From CAYVBJ01 sp964517005 (GTDB taxonomy: Bacteria; Bacteroidota; Rhodothermia; Balneolales; Balneolaceae), in assembly GCA_964517005.1 (NCBI GenBank), contig CAZFAJ010000129.1, positions 1 to 6,165 of the forward strand: a DNA stretch of 6,165 nucleotides, in the 5' to 3' direction. The notes beneath the pieces were generated by a model. It saw only the letters and a program-made list of their open reading frames with translations. It ran no database searches and was not told where the DNA came from. Shown one piece after another: positions 1-6,165 of this stretch; position 1 is the first letter of the stretch; the number at the start of each line of letters is the position of its first letter. The translations under genes and the position numbers were made by a program.

Positions 1-638
1 TTTCCCTTCTTTGTGGATTGTGATATCTCCCCCACCCTCAGATTGAGTTCAGAATCAATCGCATTGATAATACTTGTTTTACCCACTCCGGACTGACCGA
101 TAAAAACCGACATTTTACCGGCTAATTTATCTTCAAGAGGCTTTATTGAATCAGGTTCAAAAACAGACGTATGCAGTACATCGTACTGAAGGCCCCGATA
201 CAGATCTGTCAGATCATCTAACAGAGCTTTGTCTTTTGGATTCGCCAGGTCCGTTTTATTGAAAACGATGCCTGCATCAATCTCATAAGCTTCGCAGGTT
301 ACGAGAAACCGGTCAATAAAACCGGTCTTGATTCTCGGATTTCTTACGGATTGAACCACCCATCCCTGATCCACATTAGCAACCAGAATTTGCTCGGTAT
401 GCTTGTGGCGTACCGCGTGCCTTGGTATGTAATTCTCCCGCGAATGAATTTTTGTGACGGAGCCTGTGCCATCACTGCCGGTTGTGAAATCCACCTTATC
501 TCCAACCGCAACCGGATTGGTGACATTGGCTTCCTGAAGCCGGAACTTACCGGGCAGTCTGCAATCAACAATATCACCGCCTGAAGCAACCTTATACCAC
601 TTTCCGGTTGATTGTATAACAGTTCCGGTTTTCGTCAT
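1..638 (-). CDS. rsgA: Ribosome small subunit-dependent GTPase A (RsgA), 3' end cut off by window edge
   Basis: RsgA is a cytoplasmic GTPase that binds the 30S subunit late in maturation and is released on GTP hydrolysis. This reading frame does not end inside the window; 212 codons from the ATG are visible. Residues 1-65 fit the N-terminal OB-fold, with the family-typical run GTVIQSTGKWYKV near the start and KFRLQ...NPVAVGDKV after it. The GTPase motifs come in the permuted order that defines the family: G4 NKTD at 127-130, a G5-like stretch near 157-160, then the P-loop GQSGVGKTS at 181-189 and the switch I segment STKKG at 208-212. G3 (DTPG) and the C-terminal zinc-binding domain should lie beyond the edge. 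The P-loop has KTS where KSS is commoner, a conservative change. The start lies 10 bases after the lon stop. No strong ribosome binding site is nearby (GGAG sits 13 bases away, over the lon stop), so translation may be coupled to lon. The family assignment is secure. Confidence 0.95.
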   Translation of the reverse strand, partial: MTKTGTVIQSTGKWYKVASGGDIVDCRLPGKFRLQEANVTNPVAVGDKVDFTTGSDGTGSVTKIHSRENYIPRHAVRHKHTEQILVANVDQGWVVQSVRNPRIKTGFIDRFLVTCEAYEIDAGIVFNKTDLANPKDKALLDDLTDLYRGLQYDVLHTSVFEPDSIKPLEDKLAGKMSVFIGQSGVGKTSIINAIDSELNLRVGEISQSTKKG

Positions 639-648
639 TTCCAAATAA

Positions 649-3189
649 TTACTCCATTGCCACCGTCTCTTCTGCAGAGTCTTTTTTATTATTGGAACCG
701 GTTATTTTGTGTTTGTGCTCTTCAGAGACTTTGAAGAAATCACCCGGATCCTGTACCCTCTCTTTTTCAAGTACAATATCCGGCAGGTTTTCCATCCTTG
801 CCAGGTATTGAACTTCAAGATCTCCCATCACTTCGGATTCAATTTCGGCAACATCCTTTTCATTCTTTTTGGGAAGTAATACTTTTTTAATACCCGAACG
901 TTTGGCTGCCAGAACTTTCTCTTTAATACCGCCGACTGGCAAGATTAAACCGCGAAGGGTAATTTCACCGGTCATTGCCAGTGTGCCCTTCACCTTTCGC
1001 TGTGTAAATATTGATGCTACTGCAGAAAATAGGGAAACACCTGCAGAAGGACCATCTTTGGGCACAGCGCCCTGTGGCACGTGAATATGCAGGTCCCAGT
1101 AGTTGAATGCATCCTGTGGAATATTCAATTCCTCTGAATGTGCCCTCAGGTAACTGAGTGCCAGCATAGCTGACTCCTTCATCACCTCTCCAAGCTGTCC
1201 GGTAATATGAAGTTTGCCATTGCCCTTGGAAACACTTGCCTCTATAAAGAGAATATCACCACCGTAGGGAGTCCACGCCAGCCCGGTTGCAACACCCGGA
1301 ACTGTTGTTCTTTCAGCTGCTTCGGAAAAGTATTTCTGTTTTCCAAGTATATCTTCAACATCGTCAACTCCCACGCTGAACTCCTCAATTTCACCGGAAG
1401 CAATCTTGGCTGCTACGTTCCGGCACAACGCTCCCATCTGACGTTCCAGGTTACGAACGCCCGATTCACGTGTATATTCATCGATAACTCTCTGAATGGC
1501 AGCCTTGGAAATTTTAAATTGCTTTTTGGTTAAACCATTCTCTTCTACCTGTTTCGGAATGAGATATTTTTTTGCGATCTCAATTTTTTCCTCCTGTGTA
1601 TAACCGCTGATATGAATAATTTCCATACGGTCCCTGAGCGGAGCCGGAATGGTTTCAAGTGAATTGGCCGTTGCGATAAACAATACTTTTGAAAGATTAT
1701 ATTCAACTTCCAGGTAATTATCTGTAAAAGAATCATTCTGCTCAGGATCCAGTACCTCAAGAAGAGCAGATGTGGGATCTCCCCTGAAATCGGAACCGAC
1801 TTTATCAATCTCATCAAGCATCATAACCGGGTTCCCTTTTCCCGCTTTCTTCATGGCCCGCAATATTCGTCCCGGTAGTGCACCGATATAAGTTCTCCGG
1901 TGCCCCCTGATTTCGGCTTCATCATGAATGCCGCCAAGGCTGAACCTCTCAAACTCTCGGTTCATTGCACGCGCAATCGACTTTCCCAGAGAAGTTTTTC
2001 CCACACCGGGAGGGCCATAAAAACAGAGTATCGGCGCTTTCATATCTTTTTTAAGCTTCAGTACAGCAAGGTATTCAATAATCCGCTTTTTCACTTTTTC
2101 AAGGCCGTAGTGATCCTCATCCAAAATTTTACGGGCTCTTTTTAAATCCAGCTTGTCTTTGGAATATTCTCCCCATGGAAGTTCAAGAATCCACTCAATA
2201 TAGCTGTACAAAATGCCATAATTAGGTGATGAATTGGGAGTCATTTCAAGCCGCTGCAACTCTTTTTCTACCGTTTCCCTGGCATCTTCACTCAAACCTT
2301 TTTTTTCAGTGAGTTTCTTGCGAAGCTTTTCAACATCCTGTACTTCACTATCTTCACCAAGAGCTTCCTGAATCGCTTTCATCTGCTGACGCAGGTAAAA
2401 ATCACGCTGCTGATCATCGATGTCGGATTTCACCTTGGTTCTGATCTCTTCACTGAGATTCAGCACCTGCAGCTCCTTGTTCAGATGTTCCATAACCTTA
2501 TCAAGCCTGTTAGAGAACCTCTTAATCTCAAGAAGTTCCTGCTTGTCCGCCAGGGTAACCTGCAGATTTGAAGAGATAAAATTCAGAAGAAACGTTGGGC
2601 TTGATATATTGTCAATGGCAATTGAAGCCTCCGACGGAATATTCGGAGAGAGATTTACAATCTTGCTTGCGGTCTCTTTTATGGATCTCATGGAAGCATC
2701 CAATTCAATACCACTGATATCCATATCTTGTTTGAAGGGCTCAATATTGGCCCTGAAAAATGGATCCGTTTGGGTTATCTCATCAATCCTGAATATGCTT
2801 CTGCCCTGAATAACCACGCTTTTACTGCCATCCGGCATTTTGATAAGCTTCAAAATCTGCGCAACAGTCCCTATTTCATAGATATCATCTGCATCGGGGT
2901 CCTCAACAGACTCATCCTTCTGCGCAACAACGCCAATGGTTTTATTGGATTCATAAGCCTCTTTTACGAGCGCAAGAGACCGGTCGCGCCCAACTGTGAT
3001 AGGGACAACAACACCCGGGAACAAGACTGTGTTTTTAAGCGGAAGAATCGGGATGTTATCAGGTATTTCAGATTCCGTAAGCTTCTTCTCCTCTTCTTCG
3101 CTCATCAGGGGAATCGCTTGTTCAAAATCATCAAAACTTTCATTTTGATCTTCAAACGCAGTTTTGATTTTAAAATTTGAATCGAACAT
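649..3189 (-). CDS. lon: ATP-dependent Lon protease (endopeptidase La), complete, 846 aa
   Basis: Lon is a cytoplasmic homohexameric AAA+ serine protease that unfolds and degrades misfolded proteins and selected regulators. An acidic lead (residues 1-42, including EEEEKK) precedes the N-terminal substrate-binding LAN domain (about 45-240) and a helical, coiled-coil-like linker (240-340). The AAA+ module has Walker A GPPGVGKT at 392-399, Walker B MMLDEID at 456-462, sensor-1 Asn509, arginine-finger candidate Arg519 or Arg521, and sensor-2 Arg579. The protease domain (about 625-800) has the catalytic Ser715 in KDGPSAG and Lys758 in GGIKEK. The 43-residue dyad spacing equals that of E. coli Lon S679/K722. 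The last 45 residues form a charged, low-complexity tail absent from E. coli Lon (784 aa), and the length is normal for Bacteroidetes-type Lon. The ATG start has no clear Shine-Dalgarno; only an A-rich, AT-rich leader precedes it. Nothing indicates damage. rsgA follows after 10 bases, probably on the same transcript. Confidence 0.98.
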   Translation of the reverse strand: MFDSNFKIKTAFEDQNESFDDFEQAIPLMSEEEEKKLTESEIPDNIPILPLKNTVLFPGVVVPITVGRDRSLALVKEAYESNKTIGVVAQKDESVEDPDADDIYEIGTVAQILKLIKMPDGSKSVVIQGRSIFRIDEITQTDPFFRANIEPFKQDMDISGIELDASMRSIKETASKIVNLSPNIPSEASIAIDNISSPTFLLNFISSNLQVTLADKQELLEIKRFSNRLDKVMEHLNKELQVLNLSEEIRTKVKSDIDDQQRDFYLRQQMKAIQEALGEDSEVQDVEKLRKKLTEKKGLSEDARETVEKELQRLEMTPNSSPNYGILYSYIEWILELPWGEYSKDKLDLKRARKILDEDHYGLEKVKKRIIEYLAVLKLKKDMKAPILCFYGPPGVGKTSLGKSIARAMNREFERFSLGGIHDEAEIRGHRRTYIGALPGRILRAMKKAGKGNPVMMLDEIDKVGSDFRGDPTSALLEVLDPEQNDSFTDNYLEVEYNLSKVLFIATANSLETIPAPLRDRMEIIHISGYTQEEKIEIAKKYLIPKQVEENGLTKKQFKISKAAIQRVIDEYTRESGVRNLERQMGALCRNVAAKIASGEIEEFSVGVDDVEDILGKQKYFSEAAERTTVPGVATGLAWTPYGGDILFIEASVSKGNGKLHITGQLGEVMKESAMLALSYLRAHSEELNIPQDAFNYWDLHIHVPQGAVPKDGPSAGVSLFSAVASIFTQRKVKGTLAMTGEITLRGLILPVGGIKEKVLAAKRSGIKKVLLPKKNEKDVAEIESEVMGDLEVQYLARMENLPDIVLEKERVQDPGDFFKVSEEHKHKITGSNNKKDSAEETVAME

Positions 3190-3270
3190 ATAAAATATAA
3201 TTTCTTTGTTTATTGAATGACTTGTTGGAGAACAAAATGAAAGCCAAATACAATGATGCTACCATAACGT

Positions 3271-3292
3271 CAGAACAATGCAATCTGTTCTG
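3271..3292. repeat. Perfect 7-base inverted repeat (CAGAACA / TGTTCTG), operator-like
   Basis: The arms CAGAACA and TGTTCTG are exact reverse complements separated by 8 bases, 82 bases upstream of the lon ATG. The centre-to-centre spacing of about 15 bases would suit a dimeric helix-turn-helix repressor or a small hairpin in the lon leader. The regulator is unknown. The arms are unlike CIRCE. They share the GAAC/GTTC core with some LexA boxes, but the spacing differs. Only the symmetry is seen; a regulatory role is inference. Confidence 0.35.
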
Positions 3293-3353
3293 CCAATTTG
3301 AAAGATCCTTTCTGTATCCTGCCAGTTGGTCAGGCGATTCATACATACCCTTG

Positions 3354-3383
3354 CTTATAGTTTAAATAATCAATGTTTGGCAA
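3354..3383 (-). promoter_or_regulatory. Possible lon promoter (-35 TTGCCA, -10 TATAAG, 18-base spacer)
   Basis: Read on the minus strand, TTGCCA (3383-3378) and TATAAG (3359-3354) each match the sigma-70 consensus at 5 of 6 positions and are 18 bases apart. This would give a leader of roughly 155-160 bases before lon. The FCB-group housekeeping sigma factor often prefers TTG plus TAnnTTTG, so this match to the general consensus may be chance in AT-rich DNA. A weaker alternative is TGTATTTG (one mismatch to TAnnTTTG), closer to lon on the same strand, with a TTG in the right arm of the inverted repeat 23 bases upstream. Confidence 0.25.
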
Positions 3384-3386
3384 ACA
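3374..3386. repeat. 13-base palindrome TGTTTGGCAAACA overlapping the putative -35 box
   Basis: Six-base arms TGTTTG and CAAACA are exact reverse complements around one central base. The site covers the proposed -35 hexamer of lon, where a bound protein would block RNA polymerase. It lies about 35 bases past the stop codon of the upstream barrel-protein gene, so a role in that transcript's 3' end is also possible, although the stem is short and no T-run follows. No regulator can be named from the sequence. Confidence 0.35.
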
Positions 3387-3421
3387 ACTTTATCAGCCTT
3401 ATAACAAAATAATTAAAAGAG

Positions 3422-4939
3422 TCATGGTATAAAGATCTTAACAGCCCCTATCGACACACCCGCAAGTTCAGTAGTTGGTCCTGCAGAACGGTTGCGAAGC
3501 TGAACAGATGTACTAATTTCAAAATGGGTCGTTTCAATACCAAATCCAAAGCTATAAAAGCCGGGGGTTTCTGTTGCCAGACGCGTTCCCGCACGCAGCG
3601 GCAAAAACGGAAACGGCCTCACTTCGGTTCCCAGAAAAGTGACTAATTTCGTGGTATTTATTGCATTATTTGTCAATCCCAGGCTAATATCACTCATAAC
3701 CTTAAACCAATTCAATTGAATAAGAGCCCCGGCGTTCATTGCTGTTGGCAGGATTGTTGAAAAATTATTAGTAATGATATCAGATTCAAAAAGCGGGTGA
3801 TTGCCGTCTTCATTTAAAAAAGAGAGAAACTGTCCCGGTATGCCGCGAAAAACAGTGCCGGACAGTTCCCCTGTTTCCTGCAAAGTCTCCGTCTCTTCTT
3901 CAATGATCTGTTCCTGTGCATTATCCGAATAGCTGATAAATCCAACATCAGTTATTGAAAAACTGATTCGAAGAGATTTTTTTGTTTCACTCTCCATACG
4001 CTGCAGTGTCGAGATATCTTTTCCGAGCGGCATCAAAAAGGTAAGGCCGAAATCAAGTCCCGCTCCAAATCCCGCAGGACTGAAAAAATCCGCAAAATCA
4101 AGATGCCTGTCAATGGCGGTTTGAGGATCTCCTGTTAAAAGAAAGGATGTTGTGGCATCGCTAAAATCACTACTTGTTAATTGTTCGTAAGAAAAACGCC
4201 GGTTCCATGGGCCGTCTGATTCCCTTGTAAATTCGTTTGAATATTTAACACTTTGAAAAGCTCCTCCAACCACAAGTTTGGGTGCAATGCCGATAATTAC
4301 TTCATTCAGCCGTGGAGACAGCCCATTAAGAAAAGTGAAGGATTCAGCAAATCCAAATGACAATTCGTGTATGGTCTGAAATTCAGAAACCAGTGATCGG
4401 TCAATGATTTTCAGATCACCTTTCAGAATTGGTTCATCGGTGTAATAACCCCGTCCTGTCACATAGCGTCCGCCTGCCCGGGTTCTGAGACTCAATGCGT
4501 ACGACCTTCCCGGCCGGTTCCACTTCAGGCCGAACCAGTAAGTTTCGAAGCGAAACAGGTGCTGCGACTGCAGACGTTCACCCGGAAAGTTCCGGTCTAA
4601 GATATCCTGTCGTTTATCAAGTCCGATGTCCTGATCTGTCACACCCGGCTCAAACGGCGAAAACAGGTCACCAAAGTTATCAATTTGTGCGCCAGTTCCG
4701 AATTCACGAAGTACCGGCTGCGTGGCGGCACCAAATGCACCGATTGTAATTTCAAACCTGTTTTGTTTATCCCGGATAAATAAATTGGCAGGATTTAAAA
4801 ACAGTGCTTCATATCCTGTAATATATGCAGTTCCGCCTCCTCCGAGAGCAGTATTCTCCGGAGATAATATAATTTGTGACTGCACTACACGAGCACCGGC
4901 CAAAACCGTAAGCAAAATTGTTAAATAAAATAGCCGCAA
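3422..4939 (-). CDS. Secreted/outer-membrane barrel-like protein, DUF5723 (PorV/FadL-like) family, unknown function, TTG start
   Basis: From TTG at 4939 the product is 505 residues and begins with a textbook signal peptide: MR, a hydrophobic core LFYLTILLTVLAGA, and likely cleavage after VQS (residue 21). The mature start, with ALGGGGTAYITGYEALFLNPAN (30-52), has the glycine-rich and NPA signature of PorV/FadL/DUF5723 outer-membrane barrels. Alternating hydrophobic and polar strands rich in aromatic residues follow. GTEVRPFPFLPLRAG at 437-451 and PTAMNAGALIQL at 398-409 are also typical. The chain ends in a beta-strand-like IGAVKIFIP. An acidic stretch IIEEETETLQE (345-355) is probably a loop. 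The start is chosen because GGAAGGA lies 6 bases before this TTG. No ATG exists in frame between the upstream stop (5039-5041) and the barrel. A longer reading from TTG at 4993 (523 residues) overlaps the promoter and buries the signal peptide. The molecular function is unknown. Family membership is by recognition of motifs, not a search. Confidence 0.8.
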   Translation of the reverse strand: MRLFYLTILLTVLAGARVVQSQIILSPENTALGGGGTAYITGYEALFLNPANLFIRDKQNRFEITIGAFGAATQPVLREFGTGAQIDNFGDLFSPFEPGVTDQDIGLDKRQDILDRNFPGERLQSQHLFRFETYWFGLKWNRPGRSYALSLRTRAGGRYVTGRGYYTDEPILKGDLKIIDRSLVSEFQTIHELSFGFAESFTFLNGLSPRLNEVIIGIAPKLVVGGAFQSVKYSNEFTRESDGPWNRRFSYEQLTSSDFSDATTSFLLTGDPQTAIDRHLDFADFFSPAGFGAGLDFGLTFLMPLGKDISTLQRMESETKKSLRISFSITDVGFISYSDNAQEQIIEEETETLQETGELSGTVFRGIPGQFLSFLNEDGNHPLFESDIITNNFSTILPTAMNAGALIQLNWFKVMSDISLGLTNNAINTTKLVTFLGTEVRPFPFLPLRAGTRLATETPGFYSFGFGIETTHFEISTSVQLRNRSAGPTTELAGVSIGAVKIFIP

Positions 4940-4945
4940 AAAGTG

Positions 4946-4950
4946 TCCTT
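4946..4950 (-). promoter_or_regulatory. Ribosome binding site AAGGA deciding the TTG start at 4939
   Basis: On the minus strand GGAAGGA is followed by the 6-base spacer CACTTT and then TTG CGG, directly ahead of a signal-peptide sequence. This is the only good Shine-Dalgarno match near any possible start of the gene. The alternative TTG at 4993 has only AT-rich sequence before it. Confidence 0.65.
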
Positions 4951-4990
4951 CCAATTCGGTCTGATCTTTAAGTGTATTGCCGGTAAAATT

Positions 4991-4998
4991 CAAAGATA
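4991..4998 (-). promoter_or_regulatory. TAnnTTTG-type -7 promoter element (TATCTTTG) for the barrel-protein gene
   Basis: TATCTTTG on the minus strand is a full match to the Bacteroidetes -7 consensus TAnnTTTG. No TTG lies at the ideal upstream distance; the nearest is about 33 bases away, so the -33 half is missing or degenerate. A transcript from here would start near 4985 and give a leader of about 45 bases to the TTG at 4939, agreeing with the ribosome binding site there. Confidence 0.45.
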
Positions 4999-5083
4999 AG
5001 CTTAAATATGTTGAATTTTGAAATTGTAAATCAATAAATTACCAAAAAGAAACAGTTTATTATTCATGTACTTAAGTTGTGCC

Positions 5084-5097
5084 CGGAAAGTCTTCCG
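5084..5097. repeat. Inverted repeat CGGAA-AGTC-TTCCG upstream of the DUF389 gene
   Basis: Perfect 5-base arms around a 4-base loop lie 28 bases ahead of the ATG at 5126, in otherwise AT-rich DNA. It sits between a weak -35-like TTGTGC (5077-5082) and a weak -10-like TAAATC (5099-5104), so it could be an operator; if the start of transcription is further upstream it could be a leader hairpin. No other promoter for the DUF389 gene is convincing. Confidence 0.3.
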
Positions 5098-5125
5098 ATA
5101 AATCATAGATACGAATAGAAGTATA

Positions 5126-6142
5126 ATGCCCTTACGACAAATTGAAGTAGTAATTCCCGAAGAGGATAAACAGGCATTTGAAAAATTGCTTGAAGATGAT
5201 TCCGTAAAGCACTTCTGGCAGGATCTGTCGGATACTTCGGGTTATATGCTTAAAGTTTTGGTTGATGCGGCCGATACCGAACAGTTTCTTGACAAGGCTG
5301 AAAAACTATTCGGTGAACGCGAGGATTATCGCCTGGTCATGATGTCGGTTGAAGCCACAATTCCCAGGTACGAAGAAAATGAAGAAAAAGAGAAAGAAGA
5401 AAAGGAAAGTGATCCTGAACCATGGGAAGAACCGCTAAAAGGATTGAGAGTAAGCCGGGAAGAACTCTACTCGGATATATCAGACGGAATTAAACTGACA
5501 AGAACCTACATGGCTATGGTTGTTTTATCAACAATCGTAGCTGCACTGGGTATTTTAAGAGATAATACAGCAGTGGTGATCGGGGCTATGGTTATTGCAC
5601 CTTTACTCGGCCCTAATGTTGGCCTTGCTTTATCTACCGCCCTGGCAGACCTTAAACTGGGCCGTTTATCACTTTTAACGAATATTGCCGGGCTTGCAGC
5701 AGCATTTGCCATCTCTGTGGCTCTCGGAATATTTATGAATGTTGATCAGGATCTCTACCAAATCGCAAGCAGAACTCAGCTCCACTTATCCGATATCGCT
5801 CTTGCTCTGGCTTCAGGTGCAGCAGGTGTTCTTGCTTACACTGTAGGGATGTCGGCTGCTGTTATCGGGGTGATGGTTGCCGTTGCTCTCCTGCCGCCTC
5901 TTGTAGTAACCGGCTTACTGGCAGGTGACATGCAGTGGGAACTTGCCTTTTTTTCATTTATTCTAACACTTACAAATGTCATCTGTGTAAACCTGGCGGC
6001 CGTAGCTACCTTTATTATTCAGGGGGTTCGACCGAGGAGATGGTATGAAGCCGAACAGGCGAAAAAAACAAACAGAATTGCACTTTCAATCTGGATTTCT
6101 CTGATGATAGCATTAGGGGTGATTATATATTTTGCGGGATAG
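5126..6142 (+). CDS. DUF389 (TIGR00341-type) integral membrane protein, complete, 338 aa
   Basis: The function of this family is not established. Residues 1-80 form a soluble N-terminal domain with an alternating strand/helix pattern (RQIEVVIP, then helices, MLKVLVDA, LVMMSVEATIP). Residues 83-104 are a highly acidic, lysine-rich linker (ENEEKEKEEKES). The C-terminal two thirds is membrane: about six hydrophobic segments near 129-145, 148-170, 183-205, 223-240, 243-266 and 274-299, plus a last one at 318-337. Conserved DUF389 motifs are GAMVIAPLLGP at 153-163, GMSAAVIGVMVAVALLPPL at 241-259 and the NVICVNLAA run at 284-292. The basic VRPRRWYEAEQAKK (301-314) is probably a cytoplasmic loop before the last segment. 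The ATG has only a weak purine-rich AGAAG before it, common in this group. The gene is divergent from the barrel-protein gene and stands alone in the window. The family call is firm; a transport role is a guess. Confidence 0.88.
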   Translation: MPLRQIEVVIPEEDKQAFEKLLEDDSVKHFWQDLSDTSGYMLKVLVDAADTEQFLDKAEKLFGEREDYRLVMMSVEATIPRYEENEEKEKEEKESDPEPWEEPLKGLRVSREELYSDISDGIKLTRTYMAMVVLSTIVAALGILRDNTAVVIGAMVIAPLLGPNVGLALSTALADLKLGRLSLLTNIAGLAAAFAISVALGIFMNVDQDLYQIASRTQLHLSDIALALASGAAGVLAYTVGMSAAVIGVMVAVALLPPLVVTGLLAGDMQWELAFFSFILTLTNVICVNLAAVATFIIQGVRPRRWYEAEQAKKTNRIALSIWISLMIALGVIIYFAG

Positions 6143-6165
6143 GTTTGTTGATCTGTTGGCTGACA
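6143..6165. other. Short non-coding right edge
   Basis: Twenty-three bases follow the TAG of the DUF389 gene. They show no start codon with a ribosome binding site and are too few to judge whether a terminator follows. Confidence 0.6.

Larger units (their letters stand above)
3190..3421. other. Intergenic region upstream of lon, 232 bases
   Basis: This AT-rich gap separates the end of the barrel-protein gene from the start of lon, both on the minus strand. It should contain the lon promoter and leader. Visible structure consists of a 13-base palindrome at 3374-3386, a 22-base inverted repeat at 3271-3292 and a possible -35/-10 pair at 3354-3383. No CIRCE-type heat-shock element (TTAGCACTC arms) is visible, and no GC-rich stem with a T-run that would mark an intrinsic terminator for the upstream gene. 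Two short open frames cross it in opposite directions (3170-3346 minus and 3237-3365 plus); neither can be supported as a gene. Confidence 0.7.

Noticed and set aside
344..589. Open frames on both strands across 344-589
   Set aside because: Both overlap the OB-fold and early GTPase region of rsgA, which is clearly coding in a different minus-strand frame.
1545..1817. 90-codon minus-strand frame inside lon in another phase
   Set aside because: The AAA+ motifs of lon run through this stretch in the main frame, so this alternative phase is a shadow.
2420..2809. 129-codon open frame on the plus strand inside lon
   Set aside because: Antisense to lon, with a Ser/Leu-rich composition typical of complementary-frame translation; not a gene.
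2728..3180. 150-codon open frame on the plus strand antisense to the lon N-terminal region
   Set aside because: It lies wholly opposite lon, has no recognisable domain and no good ribosome binding site; it is a shadow of lon codon use.
3400..3421. Possible intrinsic terminator after the barrel-protein gene
   Set aside because: The sequence is AT-rich, but no GC-rich stem followed by a T-run is present.
5506..5712. 68-codon minus-strand frame within the DUF389 gene
   Set aside because: Antisense shadow of the membrane segments; no domain or start signal.
1..6165. Search for a mobile element, CRISPR array, tRNA, toxin-antitoxin pair or defence system
   Set aside because: No transposase or integrase, no regularly spaced repeats, no tRNA-like cloverleaf and no paired small genes were seen; the genes are housekeeping or envelope types with even base composition.

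Overview
The window looks like ordinary chromosomal housekeeping sequence from a Gram-negative bacterium of the Bacteroidetes/FCB group, most probably a Balneolaeota-like or related marine lineage. Three things suggest this: an outer-membrane barrel-like protein of the DUF5723/PorV type with a cleavable signal peptide, a Lon protease with a long acidic N-terminal lead and a low-complexity C-terminal tail, and a TAnnTTTG-type promoter element. The taxonomic guess is inference. No ribosomal RNA or other marker gene is present to settle it.

Layout. From the left edge to position 638 on the minus strand lies the N-terminal two thirds of rsgA, the circularly permuted GTPase of 30S ribosome maturation, cut by the window edge before its G3 motif and zinc domain. 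Ten bases upstream of it, also on the minus strand, is a complete lon gene (649-3189) for the ATP-dependent protease, with all catalytic residues intact. A 232-base intergenic stretch (3190-3421) follows. It holds two operator-like inverted repeats and a possible lon promoter. Next, still on the minus strand, is a gene for a secreted or outer-membrane barrel-like protein of unknown function (3422-4939). Its best start is a TTG with a strong ribosome binding site. The longer reading, from TTG at 4993, starts inside what looks like the promoter. A divergent region (4940-5125) separates it from a plus-strand gene for a DUF389 (TIGR00341-type) membrane protein (5126-6142). The last 23 bases hold nothing recognisable.

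How the genes work together. lon and rsgA very likely share a transcript, joining protein quality control to ribosome assembly. The DUF5723 gene is codirectional with lon but has its own apparent promoter and a 232-base gap after it, so a functional link is not shown. The DUF389 gene is transcribed away from the others.

I found no mobile element, CRISPR array, tRNA, toxin-antitoxin pair, defence island or sign of recent transfer. I see no convincing new system. The observations worth checking are a start-site correction, two uncharacterised membrane proteins and several short palindromes in the two intergenic regions.
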